64,000 nt of DNA from Bacteroidota bacterium (lineage in GTDB: Bacteria > Bacteroidota > Bacteroidia > Chitinophagales > Saprospiraceae): positions 1 to 64,000 of the forward strand of contig JANSWP010000018.1 of NCBI GenBank assembly GCA_024743405.1. The letters run 5' to 3'. The notes under the pieces are model-generated. The model searched no databases. It was not told the origin of the DNA and saw nothing but the letters and a program-made list of their open reading frames with translations. The number at the start of each line of letters is the position of its first letter. Position 1 is the first letter of the stretch. The translations under genes were made by a program, and so were the position numbers. Positions 17,038-26,659 of the stretch are shown here, one piece after another.

Positions 17038-19893
17038 CTACCTCAATATGGCAATCCGCCCTTTCCTTTCAATTACTCTTTCACTTACCTCAATTTTAAA
17101 TACAAAATAATACGAAGCCTCAGGTAGCTCTTTTCCTTTAAAGTTTCCATTCCAATCATTCGAATAATCTTCTCTTTCAAAAACTACATCACCCCATTGA
17201 TTAAACACAGTTAGTTCATTATCAAAAGGTTGTAAATCTTCACAAACTCGAATTTCGAAAAAATCATTAGCTCCATCTCCATTGGGAGTGAATAAATCAG
17301 GAATTTGAATTCGATCAAATTGAATTTCATCAGTGACCTTACAGCCATTTGTATCTACCACTTCTACTTTCAAGTGATAGGCAATATCATCACCCGGAAA
17401 AAGAACTGGATTAATACAATCACTACAACTCAAAATACCATCTCCACCATCTACAATTTCCCATTGGACAGAATTTGCCTCAGCAATTCGGCTAGGGTCA
17501 CTTATGAACATTTCAATTGAAATTTCCTCACAAAAAGAGACATCTTCTGCGAGGATCTCTAATGTCAACTCTGAGCGTTCATCGGCTGTTATGAAAGTAT
17601 CAACTTGACAGCCTTCTGCATCCATAATAGTCACTTTATAAGTATCAGGCTGTATGGAAATAAATTCACCAAGTTCATTGTTGAAGTTATCATTTACAGA
17701 GAAAAAATAAGGTGAGCCATTTCCTCCCTCTACTTCTAAAACCGTCAAAGCAGTAGCATTTCCAGTGCATTTTGGTAAATCAGGATGTGGTATCGTCGCT
17801 TCCATTGCCGAAGGCTGATAAACATAAACCGAATCTCGAACTTTACATTCTTTATTGTCGGTTACTGTTAAATAATAAATCCCAGCTGTCAGATTTTCAA
17901 CAATTGAGAGGGTATCATTATTTGACCATTCAAAGTTTAATGGCGGAGCATCCGTATTAACAAACGCTTCAACATTTCCATTCGAATCTCCAAAACATAA
18001 TAATGTATCATTGTCCAATGCAGTAATTTCTGGTATAACATCCGCAAAAATTTCAACCTCAGTTAATCCCGTACAGCCATTTTTATCGGTTACAATCACT
18101 TCATAAAGCCCCGCAGATAAACCGATAGCGATAGAGTCATTTTGGACAGGATTTGTTGACCACATATAAGAATATCCAGGTGAACCCAAAAAAGTGGCAA
18201 CCGTAGCCGAACCACTCGCAGGCGCAATACAAGATTCATTTTCGAAAGCGATTAACTCCAATTCAGGTGGCAAGCCTGCACCAATTACTAACGATTGAGT
18301 AGTGACACAATTATTTGAGTCGGTAATGGTAATTGAATAATTACCTGAAAAAAGTTGAGTCGCTGTAAGACCACTTTGAACAGGAGTAGTATTCCATAAC
18401 ACCTCATATGGCCAGTTCCCTCCCAATACATCAATAACTGCATATCCGTCATTCACTAGCGGACAAGAAGCATCTTGATCTATTAAAATATCTGTAACTA
18501 ACTGAGGATATTGAGTGACTTCAAACGTATCAGAAATGACACAACCATCTGCATCTGTTGCCATCAAAAAATAATTGCCAGCGGGCAAATTACTAGCAGA
18601 AGAGGTACTATTATTATTGAATAATATAGCCCCAGAAGGCAATCCAGTCCATTCAAAATTAAAAGGTTCATCATTTGAGACTCCGTCCGTGATAACAGTA
18701 GCTAAAATCTTCCCCGTTGCTCCTTCATAGCAAACTACCTCTTCAATTGAAGTATCCAAACTTAATTTCTTCAGTATATCTATTTGAATACTTTCGGTAG
18801 CGATACACCCATTGGCATCGGTAACAAAAACATCATAAGTACCTGCTTTCAAACCAATTGTATCAATTTTATCACTTTGGAAAAATCCTAGATTTTGTAT
18901 ATCAATATCATAGTACCCGCCCGAATAAAGAGCACCACCACTAACTCGAAAACGCAACCCTCCATCTAAAATATCTTTACACGTTTGAGGCAAAACATCT
19001 AGACTGTCGAAAGATAAATTGGGTGGTTCTAATACCGTAAACGTACTGTCCCACTCACAACCCGTTTGAGATTCTTTTATCAGAATATCATAATCACCGG
19101 CCGATAGTTGGCTTACCGAAGTACTATTTTTAAAGATTCCATCATCAATTTTATATTGAAAAAAGGTTGATAGCCCACCAGTAATATTTACAACTTTAAA
19201 AGTTCCCGATCCACCATTACAAGCTATTGGCGTTGACATTTCAAGTGTTGGTGAAATGGGGTCTGGTTCTGAAATCTCTTCGGAAATAGTTACAGTACAC
19301 CCATCGTCGTCTGTGAGAATTAGAGAATAAATACCAGCTTTTAATTGGCTGACCGTAGTTGTATTTGATTGATTATTCTGCTGAAAATTATTGATACTTT
19401 CCCAATTATACTGATAAGGAGGAGTTCCAAAACCGTTGGATAAATTTACAGTCACATTGATTAATCCCGTTGAATCACCATGACAAGAAACATTTTCGGT
19501 TGTTTTTGTCAAGTTATAGGTTCGAATATTTTTTAAATCAAAACAAAAACTTTTGCTACATCCCTGACTATCAATTATTTCTACACAATAATCTCCAGCT
19601 GGCAAGCCTGAAAGAATTGATATAGAATCTTGAAGGACAATAGGGAAGTCTAGCCATTTTATGGTGTAATGCCCATTGGTATCCGGCTGACCACCTATAG
19701 GTTTAACCAATATTTGACCATCATTAATTGAGGCACAAGTCGGCGATTTTATATTGGAAATTAAGCTGATACTATTGCTATCCAATGGGACATGATCTGG
19801 AAAGAGTGGATTGTTCAACCCTGAGGCAAATGAAAAGAATTGGGCAAATAGGAATCCAAGAATAAAAAAAATACGAACTAGGGAAGTTTTCAT
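17038..19893 (-). CDS. SprB-repeat T9SS type B surface protein
   Basis: The 951-residue protein has a signal peptide (about 1-23) and then roughly ten repeats of about 80 residues, each built as C-hydrophobic-G, a W or Y, then LxAGxYxLxxTDxxGC (for example LPAGNYFLMATDADGC and LSAGLYEVIVTDKNGC). These are SprB-type repeats of adhesins. The C-terminus (about 865-951) is a T9SS type B sorting domain with LFTPNGDGANDFFEI and NQWGDVVFEREDY. It would be exported and anchored to the surface as an adhesin or gliding-type protein. It overlaps the caspase gene upstream by 4 bp, so the two form an operon. Confidence 0.9.
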   Translation of the reverse strand: MKTSLVRIFFILGFLFAQFFSFASGLNNPLFPDHVPLDSNSISLISNIKSPTCASINDGQILVKPIGGQPDTNGHYTIKWLDFPIVLQDSISILSGLPAGDYCVEIIDSQGCSKSFCFDLKNIRTYNLTKTTENVSCHGDSTGLINVTVNLSNGFGTPPYQYNWESINNFQQNNQSNTTTVSQLKAGIYSLILTDDDGCTVTISEEISEPDPISPTLEMSTPIACNGGSGTFKVVNITGGLSTFFQYKIDDGIFKNSTSVSQLSAGDYDILIKESQTGCEWDSTFTVLEPPNLSFDSLDVLPQTCKDILDGGLRFRVSGGALYSGGYYDIDIQNLGFFQSDKIDTIGLKAGTYDVFVTDANGCIATESIQIDILKKLSLDTSIEEVVCYEGATGKILATVITDGVSNDEPFNFEWTGLPSGAILFNNNSTSSASNLPAGNYFLMATDADGCVISDTFEVTQYPQLVTDILIDQDASCPLVNDGYAVIDVLGGNWPYEVLWNTTPVQSGLTATQLFSGNYSITITDSNNCVTTQSLVIGAGLPPELELIAFENESCIAPASGSATVATFLGSPGYSYMWSTNPVQNDSIAIGLSAGLYEVIVTDKNGCTGLTEVEIFADVIPEITALDNDTLLCFGDSNGNVEAFVNTDAPPLNFEWSNNDTLSIVENLTAGIYYLTVTDNKECKVRDSVYVYQPSAMEATIPHPDLPKCTGNATALTVLEVEGGNGSPYFFSVNDNFNNELGEFISIQPDTYKVTIMDAEGCQVDTFITADERSELTLEILAEDVSFCEEISIEMFISDPSRIAEANSVQWEIVDGGDGILSCSDCINPVLFPGDDIAYHLKVEVVDTNGCKVTDEIQFDRIQIPDLFTPNGDGANDFFEIRVCEDLQPFDNELTVFNQWGDVVFEREDYSNDWNGNFKGKELPEASYYFVFKIEVSERVIERKGRIAILR

Positions 19894-22800
19894 TCCTCCT
19901 GGTTTTTGAGTTTCGCTTCGACATCTTTTGGTGTGACCTCAAGTGGTTTTTTGTCAAGCGACTCATTATTGTTTTCATTGATGTTTTTGTACAATGCGTA
20001 CAAAGATAAATCATCTAGTTGGGGCGAATAAGGTGTTTGAGAACCTTTTATTTTTGGTCGCTTAGACTTAACCAATTCGGGGACTCTTTTGCGAACATAT
20101 TCAAATATTTCTTCCAAACTTAATTTTCGATCCTTATTCGAATCTGCTTTTTCGATCCGCTTTTCCATGCTCGGTTCGACAGCTTTAAACACCTCCATCA
20201 GAGCCTCTGTAAAGGCTCCATTTTGCCAAAGAGAATCTTCGTACGAAACTTCATCTGCACTGCACGACACGACAAATTGATAGTCATTTCGATCTGCCGC
20301 CAACTTTGCCAAACTCTCCGCTCCACTGCTACAGGCATCAATAAAAATAACTTTTTTGCACTCCACCTTGTCCAATATCTCTAAAACCTCTCTTTGAAAA
20401 TCTAATGACGTTTGTTGTGGATAATGATCATTGTAATCAGAAGCCGCAAGAAAAAAGCTTGAATCTCTATACGTAAATCCATGCGAAGAAAAATATAAGG
20501 TCACCACATCATGGATGCCAATTTTTTCAAAAAAGAAATCATTCTGAATATCTTGTACCGCAAATGATAATCGACGTTTTGTAGTACTGTCTTCGGTAGC
20601 ATAAGTCAAAACCCTCACCTCTTCAAACAACTTATTCTTTTGATTATCAAAAGATTCTGAAAAATCGTTTGCGTCATTTTGAGTATAATTTAAATCTTCA
20701 TGAGGAATTCCGAAAGCAATAACATGGATATTCCCTTGTGGCGGAACATAATGAACTTTTACACTTTTCGAGGTCGCACCGTCTATTCCTAATGCTAAAA
20801 AATTATCGCCTTTTTCGAGATTGATTTTATTCTGATAAAGGTATTCTAACAATCCATCTTCTGTTTCGCTTACCGTTATCTGGATATTCTTTGGGTCAAA
20901 ATATGGTTGCCCGACCACATTTTTAGAATTGATAATCATTTGGAAATCTGTCGAATCAAGTGATTTGTCAGATGTGACCTTCAATTTTATATCAATGTCT
21001 TTATAAATATATTGATTCAACATATTTTGTTCATCTGCCACAAAAGGCGCAATCCACTCAATTTTTGGTTTGTCCCAATTTTCAAAATACAGATCCATAT
21101 TGGGTCCTCCTCCTGATTTCATTGGCTCATATTCATAAGGATACTTTGGCTCATTTTTCAACTTGGAAGCAGGTCCAACGTCTTGATTAAATTCTTTGAG
21201 TTTTATGATAAAGTGTTCATTAAAAAACCGCCTATAAGCTTTTTCACGTGCCCGACAATAGATTTTTATCGAATCCAATTCATAATAAGACGCTGCATAA
21301 AAGTCAAATTGTAATTTTTGACTTTCATTTGGTTTCATATCACCCAAAGCGAATTCTCGCGTATTAATAGCTTCGATTTTTTGAGGATAGATAAATTTAA
21401 ATTCAACCTCCCGCGCTGTTCGTTCCCCTTCATTCGTTAATTCAATTTCTAAACGAATTCGCTCACGCCGATTAGGGTTACCTTTTTGATTGATGGTCAA
21501 AAATTTATAATCTGTAATTTTCAACTCTGGCAATGGCTCCTTTTTCGATAAAATCGTATAAGAAAAACTATTCAAACCCGTCAATGAATTTGCCGCTTTT
21601 AGAAAAACATGAATATTAGATTTGCCATTTCCTAGGTAAGATTTTGCGACAATGGGTACACTCGCAAAAATTGAATCTCCCGGCGAAAGTCGCCCAATAA
21701 TAATTTTTTCTGCAACATCCAAACCACCCATTTTTCCGGTTACACTTGTAGTTGCATGTATATTATGGGCGGTCGTTAGTCCTTCATTTTTAATCATAAA
21801 ATGCAAAAAAGATCGCTCTCTTGCATTCAAGGTATCGTTTTGATTTTCGTCCACAAATCGGACTTTGCTAACGGATAGTTGAGTTGGTAAAACCTCCTCA
21901 GGATTTAAATTTTCACTAATTTTGACGAGCCAACCATCCTGATTTCCTAAAGATTCGGAAGAAGTCTGCCCCACAGCAAATAAATTGCCATCACTAGTTT
22001 GAACTACATCTAACAATTCGTCTTCTTGTTTACCCCCCAAAAATTCACCATCTTCTCCCCATAATTCTTCCCCTTCATAATTGACTAATTGAAGCCAAGC
22101 TTTATTCCGTCGTGCGCCTCTTTGATGTGAATTTGAATAGCCTGCCAACAGCAAATTTCCATCACTTGTTTGCACCAAACTATTCCCACCTTCTTCATGA
22201 ACGCCGCCAAATGATTTTATTTTGGCACCTCTTCCTTTTTCATTTAGAATAACCAATCCTAATTTTTCTTCATTCGATTTATCCAAACCTGTTCCGACTA
22301 TAGCATAGCCGCCTTCCATCAAATGAATGATATCAAGCCCTTTATTCATCCTCATCGCTGCCGTTCGAGGGGTCTTTTGCCAAACCTTATCAATGTCTTC
22401 ATTTCGAAAAACCAACTTTGTGGCAAATAAAACCGGATTGTCCTGATTTCCCCAATTTCCGGTGACAACGAGTTCATTATTTGAATTTTGGGTTACTGCT
22501 CGCCCGATAGAATTATACCCGCCAAAAGTCTTTCTTATTTGTTTTCCATTTGGAGAAATTTTTACGACATATACCGCCGAACCCAAATTGCCGACCGCCA
22601 CAATACTCCCATCAGGCATTTGGCAAACATCATAAAAAGCATCATCTTCTTCGCTACCTTCGATCTCGTACCACCACACAGGTTCACCCAATTCATCAAC
22701 CCGAAGTAATAGTGGATCTTTACCAGTATAAACATTTTTATTTCGAGTGTCGGTATAGCCTGCGATTACGTACCCTCCATCAAAAGTAGAAGCGATCGCA

Positions 22801-23096
22801 TTGGCACCTTCTTCTTCAGTCGTGCCAATAATATTTCGAATTCGATCCCGACCATTGGGGGAAACTTTCCAAAAAAGGAGGTCTTGTTTTTTCTTTTTAC
22901 GACCATCTGTATTTCCAACCATCACCAAATTACCAGAAAAATCTTCGATGATTTTATTCGCCGCATCTTTCCGAAAGCCGTCATAATAACGTTCCCATTC
23001 AATACGAGAGTTATCTTTTTCAACCTGTTCTTGCGAAAAGGCGAAAACAGGAAAGATTAGAATGATAATAATGCGCAAGAATCCCTTTATATTCAT
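19890..23096 (-). CDS. Exported caspase-fold (C14) protease with beta-propeller and CARDB-like domains
   Basis: The 1068-residue protein has a signal peptide (1-21), then about 360 residues of propeller-like repeats (GGYVIAGYTDTRNKN, DGNLLLAGYSNSHQRG, DGNLFAVGQTSSE), two Ig/CARDB-like domains (about 395-620) and a caspase domain from about 795. The catalytic pair is visible: H872 in YFSSHGF and C922 in IFIDACSSG. After it lies an acidic DSNKDRKLSLEEIF segment resembling an EF-hand. The last 40 residues (rich in N, E, K) are disordered. It could be a calcium-dependent surface or periplasmic cysteine protease. Its start overlaps nothing; its stop overlaps the SprB-repeat gene by 4 bp. Confidence 0.88.
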   Translation of the reverse strand: MNIKGFLRIIIILIFPVFAFSQEQVEKDNSRIEWERYYDGFRKDAANKIIEDFSGNLVMVGNTDGRKKKKQDLLFWKVSPNGRDRIRNIIGTTEEEGANAIASTFDGGYVIAGYTDTRNKNVYTGKDPLLLRVDELGEPVWWYEIEGSEEDDAFYDVCQMPDGSIVAVGNLGSAVYVVKISPNGKQIRKTFGGYNSIGRAVTQNSNNELVVTGNWGNQDNPVLFATKLVFRNEDIDKVWQKTPRTAAMRMNKGLDIIHLMEGGYAIVGTGLDKSNEEKLGLVILNEKGRGAKIKSFGGVHEEGGNSLVQTSDGNLLLAGYSNSHQRGARRNKAWLQLVNYEGEELWGEDGEFLGGKQEDELLDVVQTSDGNLFAVGQTSSESLGNQDGWLVKISENLNPEEVLPTQLSVSKVRFVDENQNDTLNARERSFLHFMIKNEGLTTAHNIHATTSVTGKMGGLDVAEKIIIGRLSPGDSIFASVPIVAKSYLGNGKSNIHVFLKAANSLTGLNSFSYTILSKKEPLPELKITDYKFLTINQKGNPNRRERIRLEIELTNEGERTAREVEFKFIYPQKIEAINTREFALGDMKPNESQKLQFDFYAASYYELDSIKIYCRAREKAYRRFFNEHFIIKLKEFNQDVGPASKLKNEPKYPYEYEPMKSGGGPNMDLYFENWDKPKIEWIAPFVADEQNMLNQYIYKDIDIKLKVTSDKSLDSTDFQMIINSKNVVGQPYFDPKNIQITVSETEDGLLEYLYQNKINLEKGDNFLALGIDGATSKSVKVHYVPPQGNIHVIAFGIPHEDLNYTQNDANDFSESFDNQKNKLFEEVRVLTYATEDSTTKRRLSFAVQDIQNDFFFEKIGIHDVVTLYFSSHGFTYRDSSFFLAASDYNDHYPQQTSLDFQREVLEILDKVECKKVIFIDACSSGAESLAKLAADRNDYQFVVSCSADEVSYEDSLWQNGAFTEALMEVFKAVEPSMEKRIEKADSNKDRKLSLEEIFEYVRKRVPELVKSKRPKIKGSQTPYSPQLDDLSLYALYKNINENNNESLDKKPLEVTPKDVEAKLKNQEE

Positions 23097-23227
23097 TTAT
23101 TTGATAGTCCTATGAGTTTGTATGTATGAATAGTTAAAGTGAATGGAAAGTTATCATAGGAACGTGTAAAGAATAAGTCTAATCTTATAAGTTATTCTCT
23201 ATACGTTCCATAGAAAGACAAAGATTG

Positions 23228-23235
23228 CAAAATTA
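23228..23235 (-). promoter_or_regulatory. Predicted -7 box for the caspase/SprB operon
   Basis: The minus strand reads TAATTTTG here. The plus strand has TACATTTG at 23234-23241, overlapping it by two bases, so divergent promoters may overlap in the 255-bp gap between the caspase operon and the response-regulator gene. Confidence 0.35.
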
Positions 23236-23286
23236 CATTTGAACTTGGAAAAGATTTACTTTAAGGACACAATTTTCATTATTCAT

Positions 23287-23313
23287 TTGTTGAGTTGAAT
23301 TCATTTATATTTG
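23287..23313 (+). promoter_or_regulatory. Predicted promoter for the response-regulator gene
   Basis: TATATTTG (23306-23313) matches the -7 consensus and TTG at 23287-23289 lies 16 bp upstream as a -33 element. The start codon is 39 bp downstream. Confidence 0.5.
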
Positions 23314-23351
23314 TGAAATTCGTGTGGATACTTTAAATCAAACTCAGAACC

Positions 23352-24023
23352 ATGCACAAAATCCTCTTAGCCGAAGACGACCTTGATCTTGGTGGTGTAT
23401 TCAAACAGTTTCTCGAACTGAATGATTTTGATGTCATTTGGGCAAAAGATGGTGAACAAGCCTGGGATTTTTTCCAAAAGGAAACTTTTCAATTATGTAT
23501 TTTAGATGTGATGATGCCAAAATTGGATGGGTTTAGTCTGGCGAAAAGAATTCGAGAAGCCAATTCGAATATGCCTTTCCTTTTTTTGACCGCCAAAAAA
23601 ATGAAAGAAGATCGAATCAAAGGTCTAAAACTGGGTGCAGATGATTACATTATTAAACCATTTGAAGCAGACGAATTGGTTTTGAAAATCCAAAATATCC
23701 TCCGTCGGACGACCGTCGAAAATGTCAATGAACCAGTTCATATCAATGATTTTGTATTCGATTTTGATAATTTGAAGCTCAACTCTCCTAATCATGCTCA
23801 TCAACTCACCGAAAAAGAAGCAAAATTACTCCGGTATTTTATTCAAAATAAAACCAAACTTTTAAGACGCGAAGATATTTTGGTCGAAGTGTGGGGTGAA
23901 AATGATTATTTTCTTGGGCGAAGTATGGACGTTTTTATAAGTCGTTTAAGGAAATATTTTAAGGAAGATGAAAATATAAAATTTGAAACTGTGAGGGGTG
24001 TAGGATTTCGTTTTAGTTGTTGA
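23352..24023 (+). CDS. OmpR-family response regulator (orphan)
   Basis: The 223-residue protein has a receiver domain with acidic pair E8-D9-D10, phospho-acceptor D52 (LCILDVMMPK) and a K in ADDYIIKPF, then a winged-helix output domain (about 125-222; RREDILVEVWGENDYFLGRSMDVFISRLRKYF). It would bind DNA when phosphorylated. No histidine kinase gene is adjacent, and the upstream caspase operon is divergent, so its partner is elsewhere. Whether it controls the caspase/SprB operon is open. Confidence 0.9.
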   Translation: MHKILLAEDDLDLGGVFKQFLELNDFDVIWAKDGEQAWDFFQKETFQLCILDVMMPKLDGFSLAKRIREANSNMPFLFLTAKKMKEDRIKGLKLGADDYIIKPFEADELVLKIQNILRRTTVENVNEPVHINDFVFDFDNLKLNSPNHAHQLTEKEAKLLRYFIQNKTKLLRREDILVEVWGENDYFLGRSMDVFISRLRKYFKEDENIKFETVRGVGFRFSC

Positions 24024-24046
24024 TGGATGAGTGCTAAAAAAAGTAT

Positions 24047-24071
24047 GGGCACTTCCGTAAGGGAAGTACCC
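24047..24071 (+). terminator. Hairpin after the response-regulator gene
   Basis: GGGCACTTCC (24047-24056) and GGAAGTACCC (24062-24071) form a 10-bp stem with one mismatch and a 5-nt loop, 24 bp after the stop. There is no U-tract, so it may be a transcript end or an attenuator. The remaining 24072-24468 stretch is AT-rich and holds no convincing gene; the only open frames are a 16-codon peptide and an antisense ORF. Confidence 0.4.
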
Positions 24072-24468
24072 AAGTTAACCCTAAAAAACCAAATGAAAAC
24101 AATCTTAATTAACGCTCTAATAAAAAATCACCCGAAAAGTTGAGGTTAAAATTTAAAAATTCCGACTGCCCAACTTTTATCTTTTTGTGTTTCAATAGTG
24201 TCTTTCGCATTTTCAGTTTTTCTTTCATGCACTTTTGCATTCATACAGGGTTAAGACCTACTAATCTTTTTCAAGTCACACTTTATTGATTTTCAGCTTG
24301 TTAAAATTTGTTAAGAATAAATAATATTTTTTAACAAAACAATCGTAAGCGAATCTGCTTCTAACTTCGTTTAAGGGTTTTACTTTTGTGGTTTCTTTTG
24401 AAAAAATATTTGATTCTTTATAAATCCTATTCGCGTATTTACCAAAATCAAATTCAAAAAATTCTAAC

Positions 24469-25032
24469 ATGAAAAATTATTCATTGTTTTTATGCTTATT
24501 GGTACTGTTGATGAGTGCTTGTAAAAAAGATGACTCTAGATTGACTGCCGATACCCTCCATCACGATGGCGACAATTTGGCAGCGCCCCAATTACCTCCA
24601 GGAACTTATGAGGTTGCCGCAAAATTTACTTTTAGCAAGCTTCAAAGATTTCAAGAAAAAGATTTGTATGAAGTCAATTTGTATATCGAATCCGTACCAA
24701 CTAATGTGGAATTGAAAATTTATAGACAGGGTGATGAAAATGTGCCTGGTCCGATTCTTTATTCTGCTGATTGGAATGGCTTAGATGCCAATAGCTGGAA
24801 TGACCATACCTTGACAACCCCCATAGAAATTACAGGCGAAGACCTTTGGATTAGTGTAAATTTTACCCACCCTACGGATATGCGAACCATTGGTTGTGAC
24901 TCTGGCCCTGCTGATTCAAATGGGGATTGGATTTTGAGTTATGACGATCCAGGATGGCAATCACTTAGAAATTTTTCAGGTGGTGAAGTCGATATTAATT
25001 GGAATATTAGAGGACAAGTAACGAAAGAGTAA
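24469..25032 (+). CDS. Uncharacterised lipoprotein
   Basis: The 187-residue protein starts with a lipoprotein signal (MKNYSLFLCLLVLLMSACKK), where C18 is the lipidated residue. The mature part is a beta-rich domain with conserved-looking TYEVAAKFTFSKLQRF, NLYIESVP and LTTPIEITGEDLWISVNFTHP, reminiscent of the carbohydrate-binding or Ig-like modules seen in T9SS proteins. No catalytic motif is present. Its role is unknown. The palindromic element E4 lies right behind it. Confidence 0.65.
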   Translation: MKNYSLFLCLLVLLMSACKKDDSRLTADTLHHDGDNLAAPQLPPGTYEVAAKFTFSKLQRFQEKDLYEVNLYIESVPTNVELKIYRQGDENVPGPILYSADWNGLDANSWNDHTLTTPIEITGEDLWISVNFTHPTDMRTIGCDSGPADSNGDWILSYDDPGWQSLRNFSGGEVDINWNIRGQVTKE

Positions 25033-25042
25033 TATAGTGATC

Positions 25043-25196
25043 AGTAGTCATTCAAGTTAAAAGTGTTTGTTATTTTCATCTGAGGGAGGGAAGCAAAAAG
25101 CACAAGTAAAACCATAGCTCTAGCTAGTATTTTTAACGAAATACAGGCGGAAATAACACCAAAGATTATCCGTCAGTTTTAGCTTGAATGATTACT
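25043..25196. repeat. Imperfect palindromic repeat element (E4)
   Basis: AGTAGTCATTCAAG (25043-25056) is inverted as CTTGAATGATTACT (25183-25196), with one mismatch. The middle includes CCATAGCT/AGCTAG and AGTATTTTTAACGA, similar to segments in the other elements. It sits between two convergent genes. Confidence 0.6.
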
Positions 25197-25225
25197 AGAC
25201 TTGCTCTATTATTCAAATGGCGAGA

Positions 25226-25585
25226 TCAATAATGCCCTAAAGAAAGCATGACCTTTGTACAGCCTATTTCTACATGAATACCTTTTTCTTGAGCTAATTT
25301 AGCTAATTCGTAATTTTCGGTACCGGGATTGAAAATCAAGCGTTGAGGTTGAAGGTTCAAAATATAATTGTAATAATCTTTTTGCAAACTAGGGTTCAGA
25401 TACAACGTAATAGTATCTATATCTGAATAATCAGCTCGCTCTACCTCAATATCTAAACCAGCAATTTCTCCTTTTCGAATACCCAATGGAATGACTTCAT
25501 ATCCATAATTTTTTAGTTGTTGAGTTACCATATTTGACATTCGAAGAGGATTCGGGCTTGCGCCTAAAACAAGCGTTTTTTTCAT
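25226..25585 (-). CDS. CoA-binding-domain protein (YccU family)
   Basis: The 119-residue protein is a Rossmann-like CoA_binding_2 domain: TLVLGASPNPLRMSNM (nucleotide-binding loop), EVIPLGIRKGEIAG and NPGTENYELAKLAQEKGI. Homologues are small, cytosolic and of unclear physiological role, often assumed to bind CoA or a related nucleotide. It is divergent from the apbE gene, with 60 bp between the starts. Confidence 0.82.
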   Translation of the reverse strand: MKKTLVLGASPNPLRMSNMVTQQLKNYGYEVIPLGIRKGEIAGLDIEVERADYSDIDTITLYLNPSLQKDYYNYILNLQPQRLIFNPGTENYELAKLAQEKGIHVEIGCTKVMLSLGHY

Positions 25586-25645
25586 TTTATGGTTTTATAA
25601 GTGATTCTCAAAAATAGATAATCCAAACACCAAAACAGCTATCAA

Positions 25646-26659
25646 TTGTTTAAAATACTTCCATTCTTTTTCATTTTAATATCTAGCAAAAGTATCATCT
25701 TAGGACAAGATATCTTGAGTAATTATCAGGAAACCTTCGAGGGTATGGGGACACAAATTGACATTAACCTCACGGCTCAAAATAAAGATCTTGCTCAAAT
25801 AGCTGCCCAAACAGCAAAAGCTGAATTCAAAAGAATTGAAAATTTAATTTCATCCTGGAGTCCAACTTCTCAAACAACAAAGATCAATCAAAATGCTGGT
25901 ATTCAACCTATTAAAGTAGACTTAGAACTCTTTCAACTCATTGAAAAAAGTAAAAAAATATCCAAATTAACAAAGGGCACTTTTGATATCTCTTTCGCTT
26001 CTATTAATAACATATGGAAATTTGATGGGGCAAAAATAGACTTACCTTCACAAAAAACGATTCGTAAATCCGTTGCTAAGATCAATTACAAAAACATTAT
26101 TCTCAATAATAAAGACACCACTGTTTTCCTAAAAAAGAAAGGGATGAAAATTGGTTTTGGTGCTATTGGGAAAGGCTATGTTGGAGATAAGATCCAACAA
26201 CTACTCCAAAGAATAGGAATAAAAAGTGGACTTATTAATGCTGGTGGAGACATCACAGTGTGGGGAAACGAGTTGAAACCTCAAGGTTGGAAAATTGGGC
26301 TCTTTGACCCAAGTAATGAGGATGCATTATTGGGTATGGTTAAATTAAAAGATCAAGCAATCGTCACTTCAGGAGACGCTTATCAATTTGTCTTGATCAA
26401 TGACAAAAGGTATACACATATAATTAATCCAAAAACAGGTTGGCCAAGTCGAGGCTTAAAAACAGTGACTGTAATAGCTCAAAAAGCAGAAATGGCAGAT
26501 GCCCTTGCGACGGCTATTTTTGTTTTAGGAGAAAAAAAAGGGAAGCGATTAATTAATAAGTTGAAAGACGTGGAGGTATTTATGGTCAATGAGATGGGGG
26601 AATTTATTATGTCCAATGGATTTCCTTTTATTCCGAATTCCGACATACAAAAAAACTAA
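25646..26659 (+). CDS. apbE: FAD:protein FMN transferase (ApbE)
   Basis: The 337-residue protein has an exported leader and then the ApbE core: MGTQIDINL, GFGAIGKGYVGDKIQ, NAGGDITVWG and a HIINPKTGWPSRGLKTVTVI segment with conserved metal/FAD-binding residues. It attaches FMN covalently to threonine residues of Na+-NQR or Rnf subunits. The only start is TTG at 25646, because an in-frame stop lies 24 bp upstream. It overlaps the next gene tail to tail by 32 bp. Confidence 0.87.
   Translation: MFKILPFFFILISSKSIILGQDILSNYQETFEGMGTQIDINLTAQNKDLAQIAAQTAKAEFKRIENLISSWSPTSQTTKINQNAGIQPIKVDLELFQLIEKSKKISKLTKGTFDISFASINNIWKFDGAKIDLPSQKTIRKSVAKINYKNIILNNKDTTVFLKKKGMKIGFGAIGKGYVGDKIQQLLQRIGIKSGLINAGGDITVWGNELKPQGWKIGLFDPSNEDALLGMVKLKDQAIVTSGDAYQFVLINDKRYTHIINPKTGWPSRGLKTVTVIAQKAEMADALATAIFVLGEKKGKRLINKLKDVEVFMVNEMGEFIMSNGFPFIPNSDIQKN

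Noticed and set aside
24093-24143. A 16-codon peptide (MKTILINALIKNHPKS) after the response regulator
   Set aside because: Too short to support as a gene; no leader-peptide features or conserved attenuator structure visible beyond the hairpin at 24047-24071.
24276-24470. A 64-residue minus-strand ORF in the gap before the lipoprotein at 24469
   Set aside because: AT-rich, no motif, no promoter or Shine-Dalgarno-like sequence, and it overlaps the start of the plus-strand gene.
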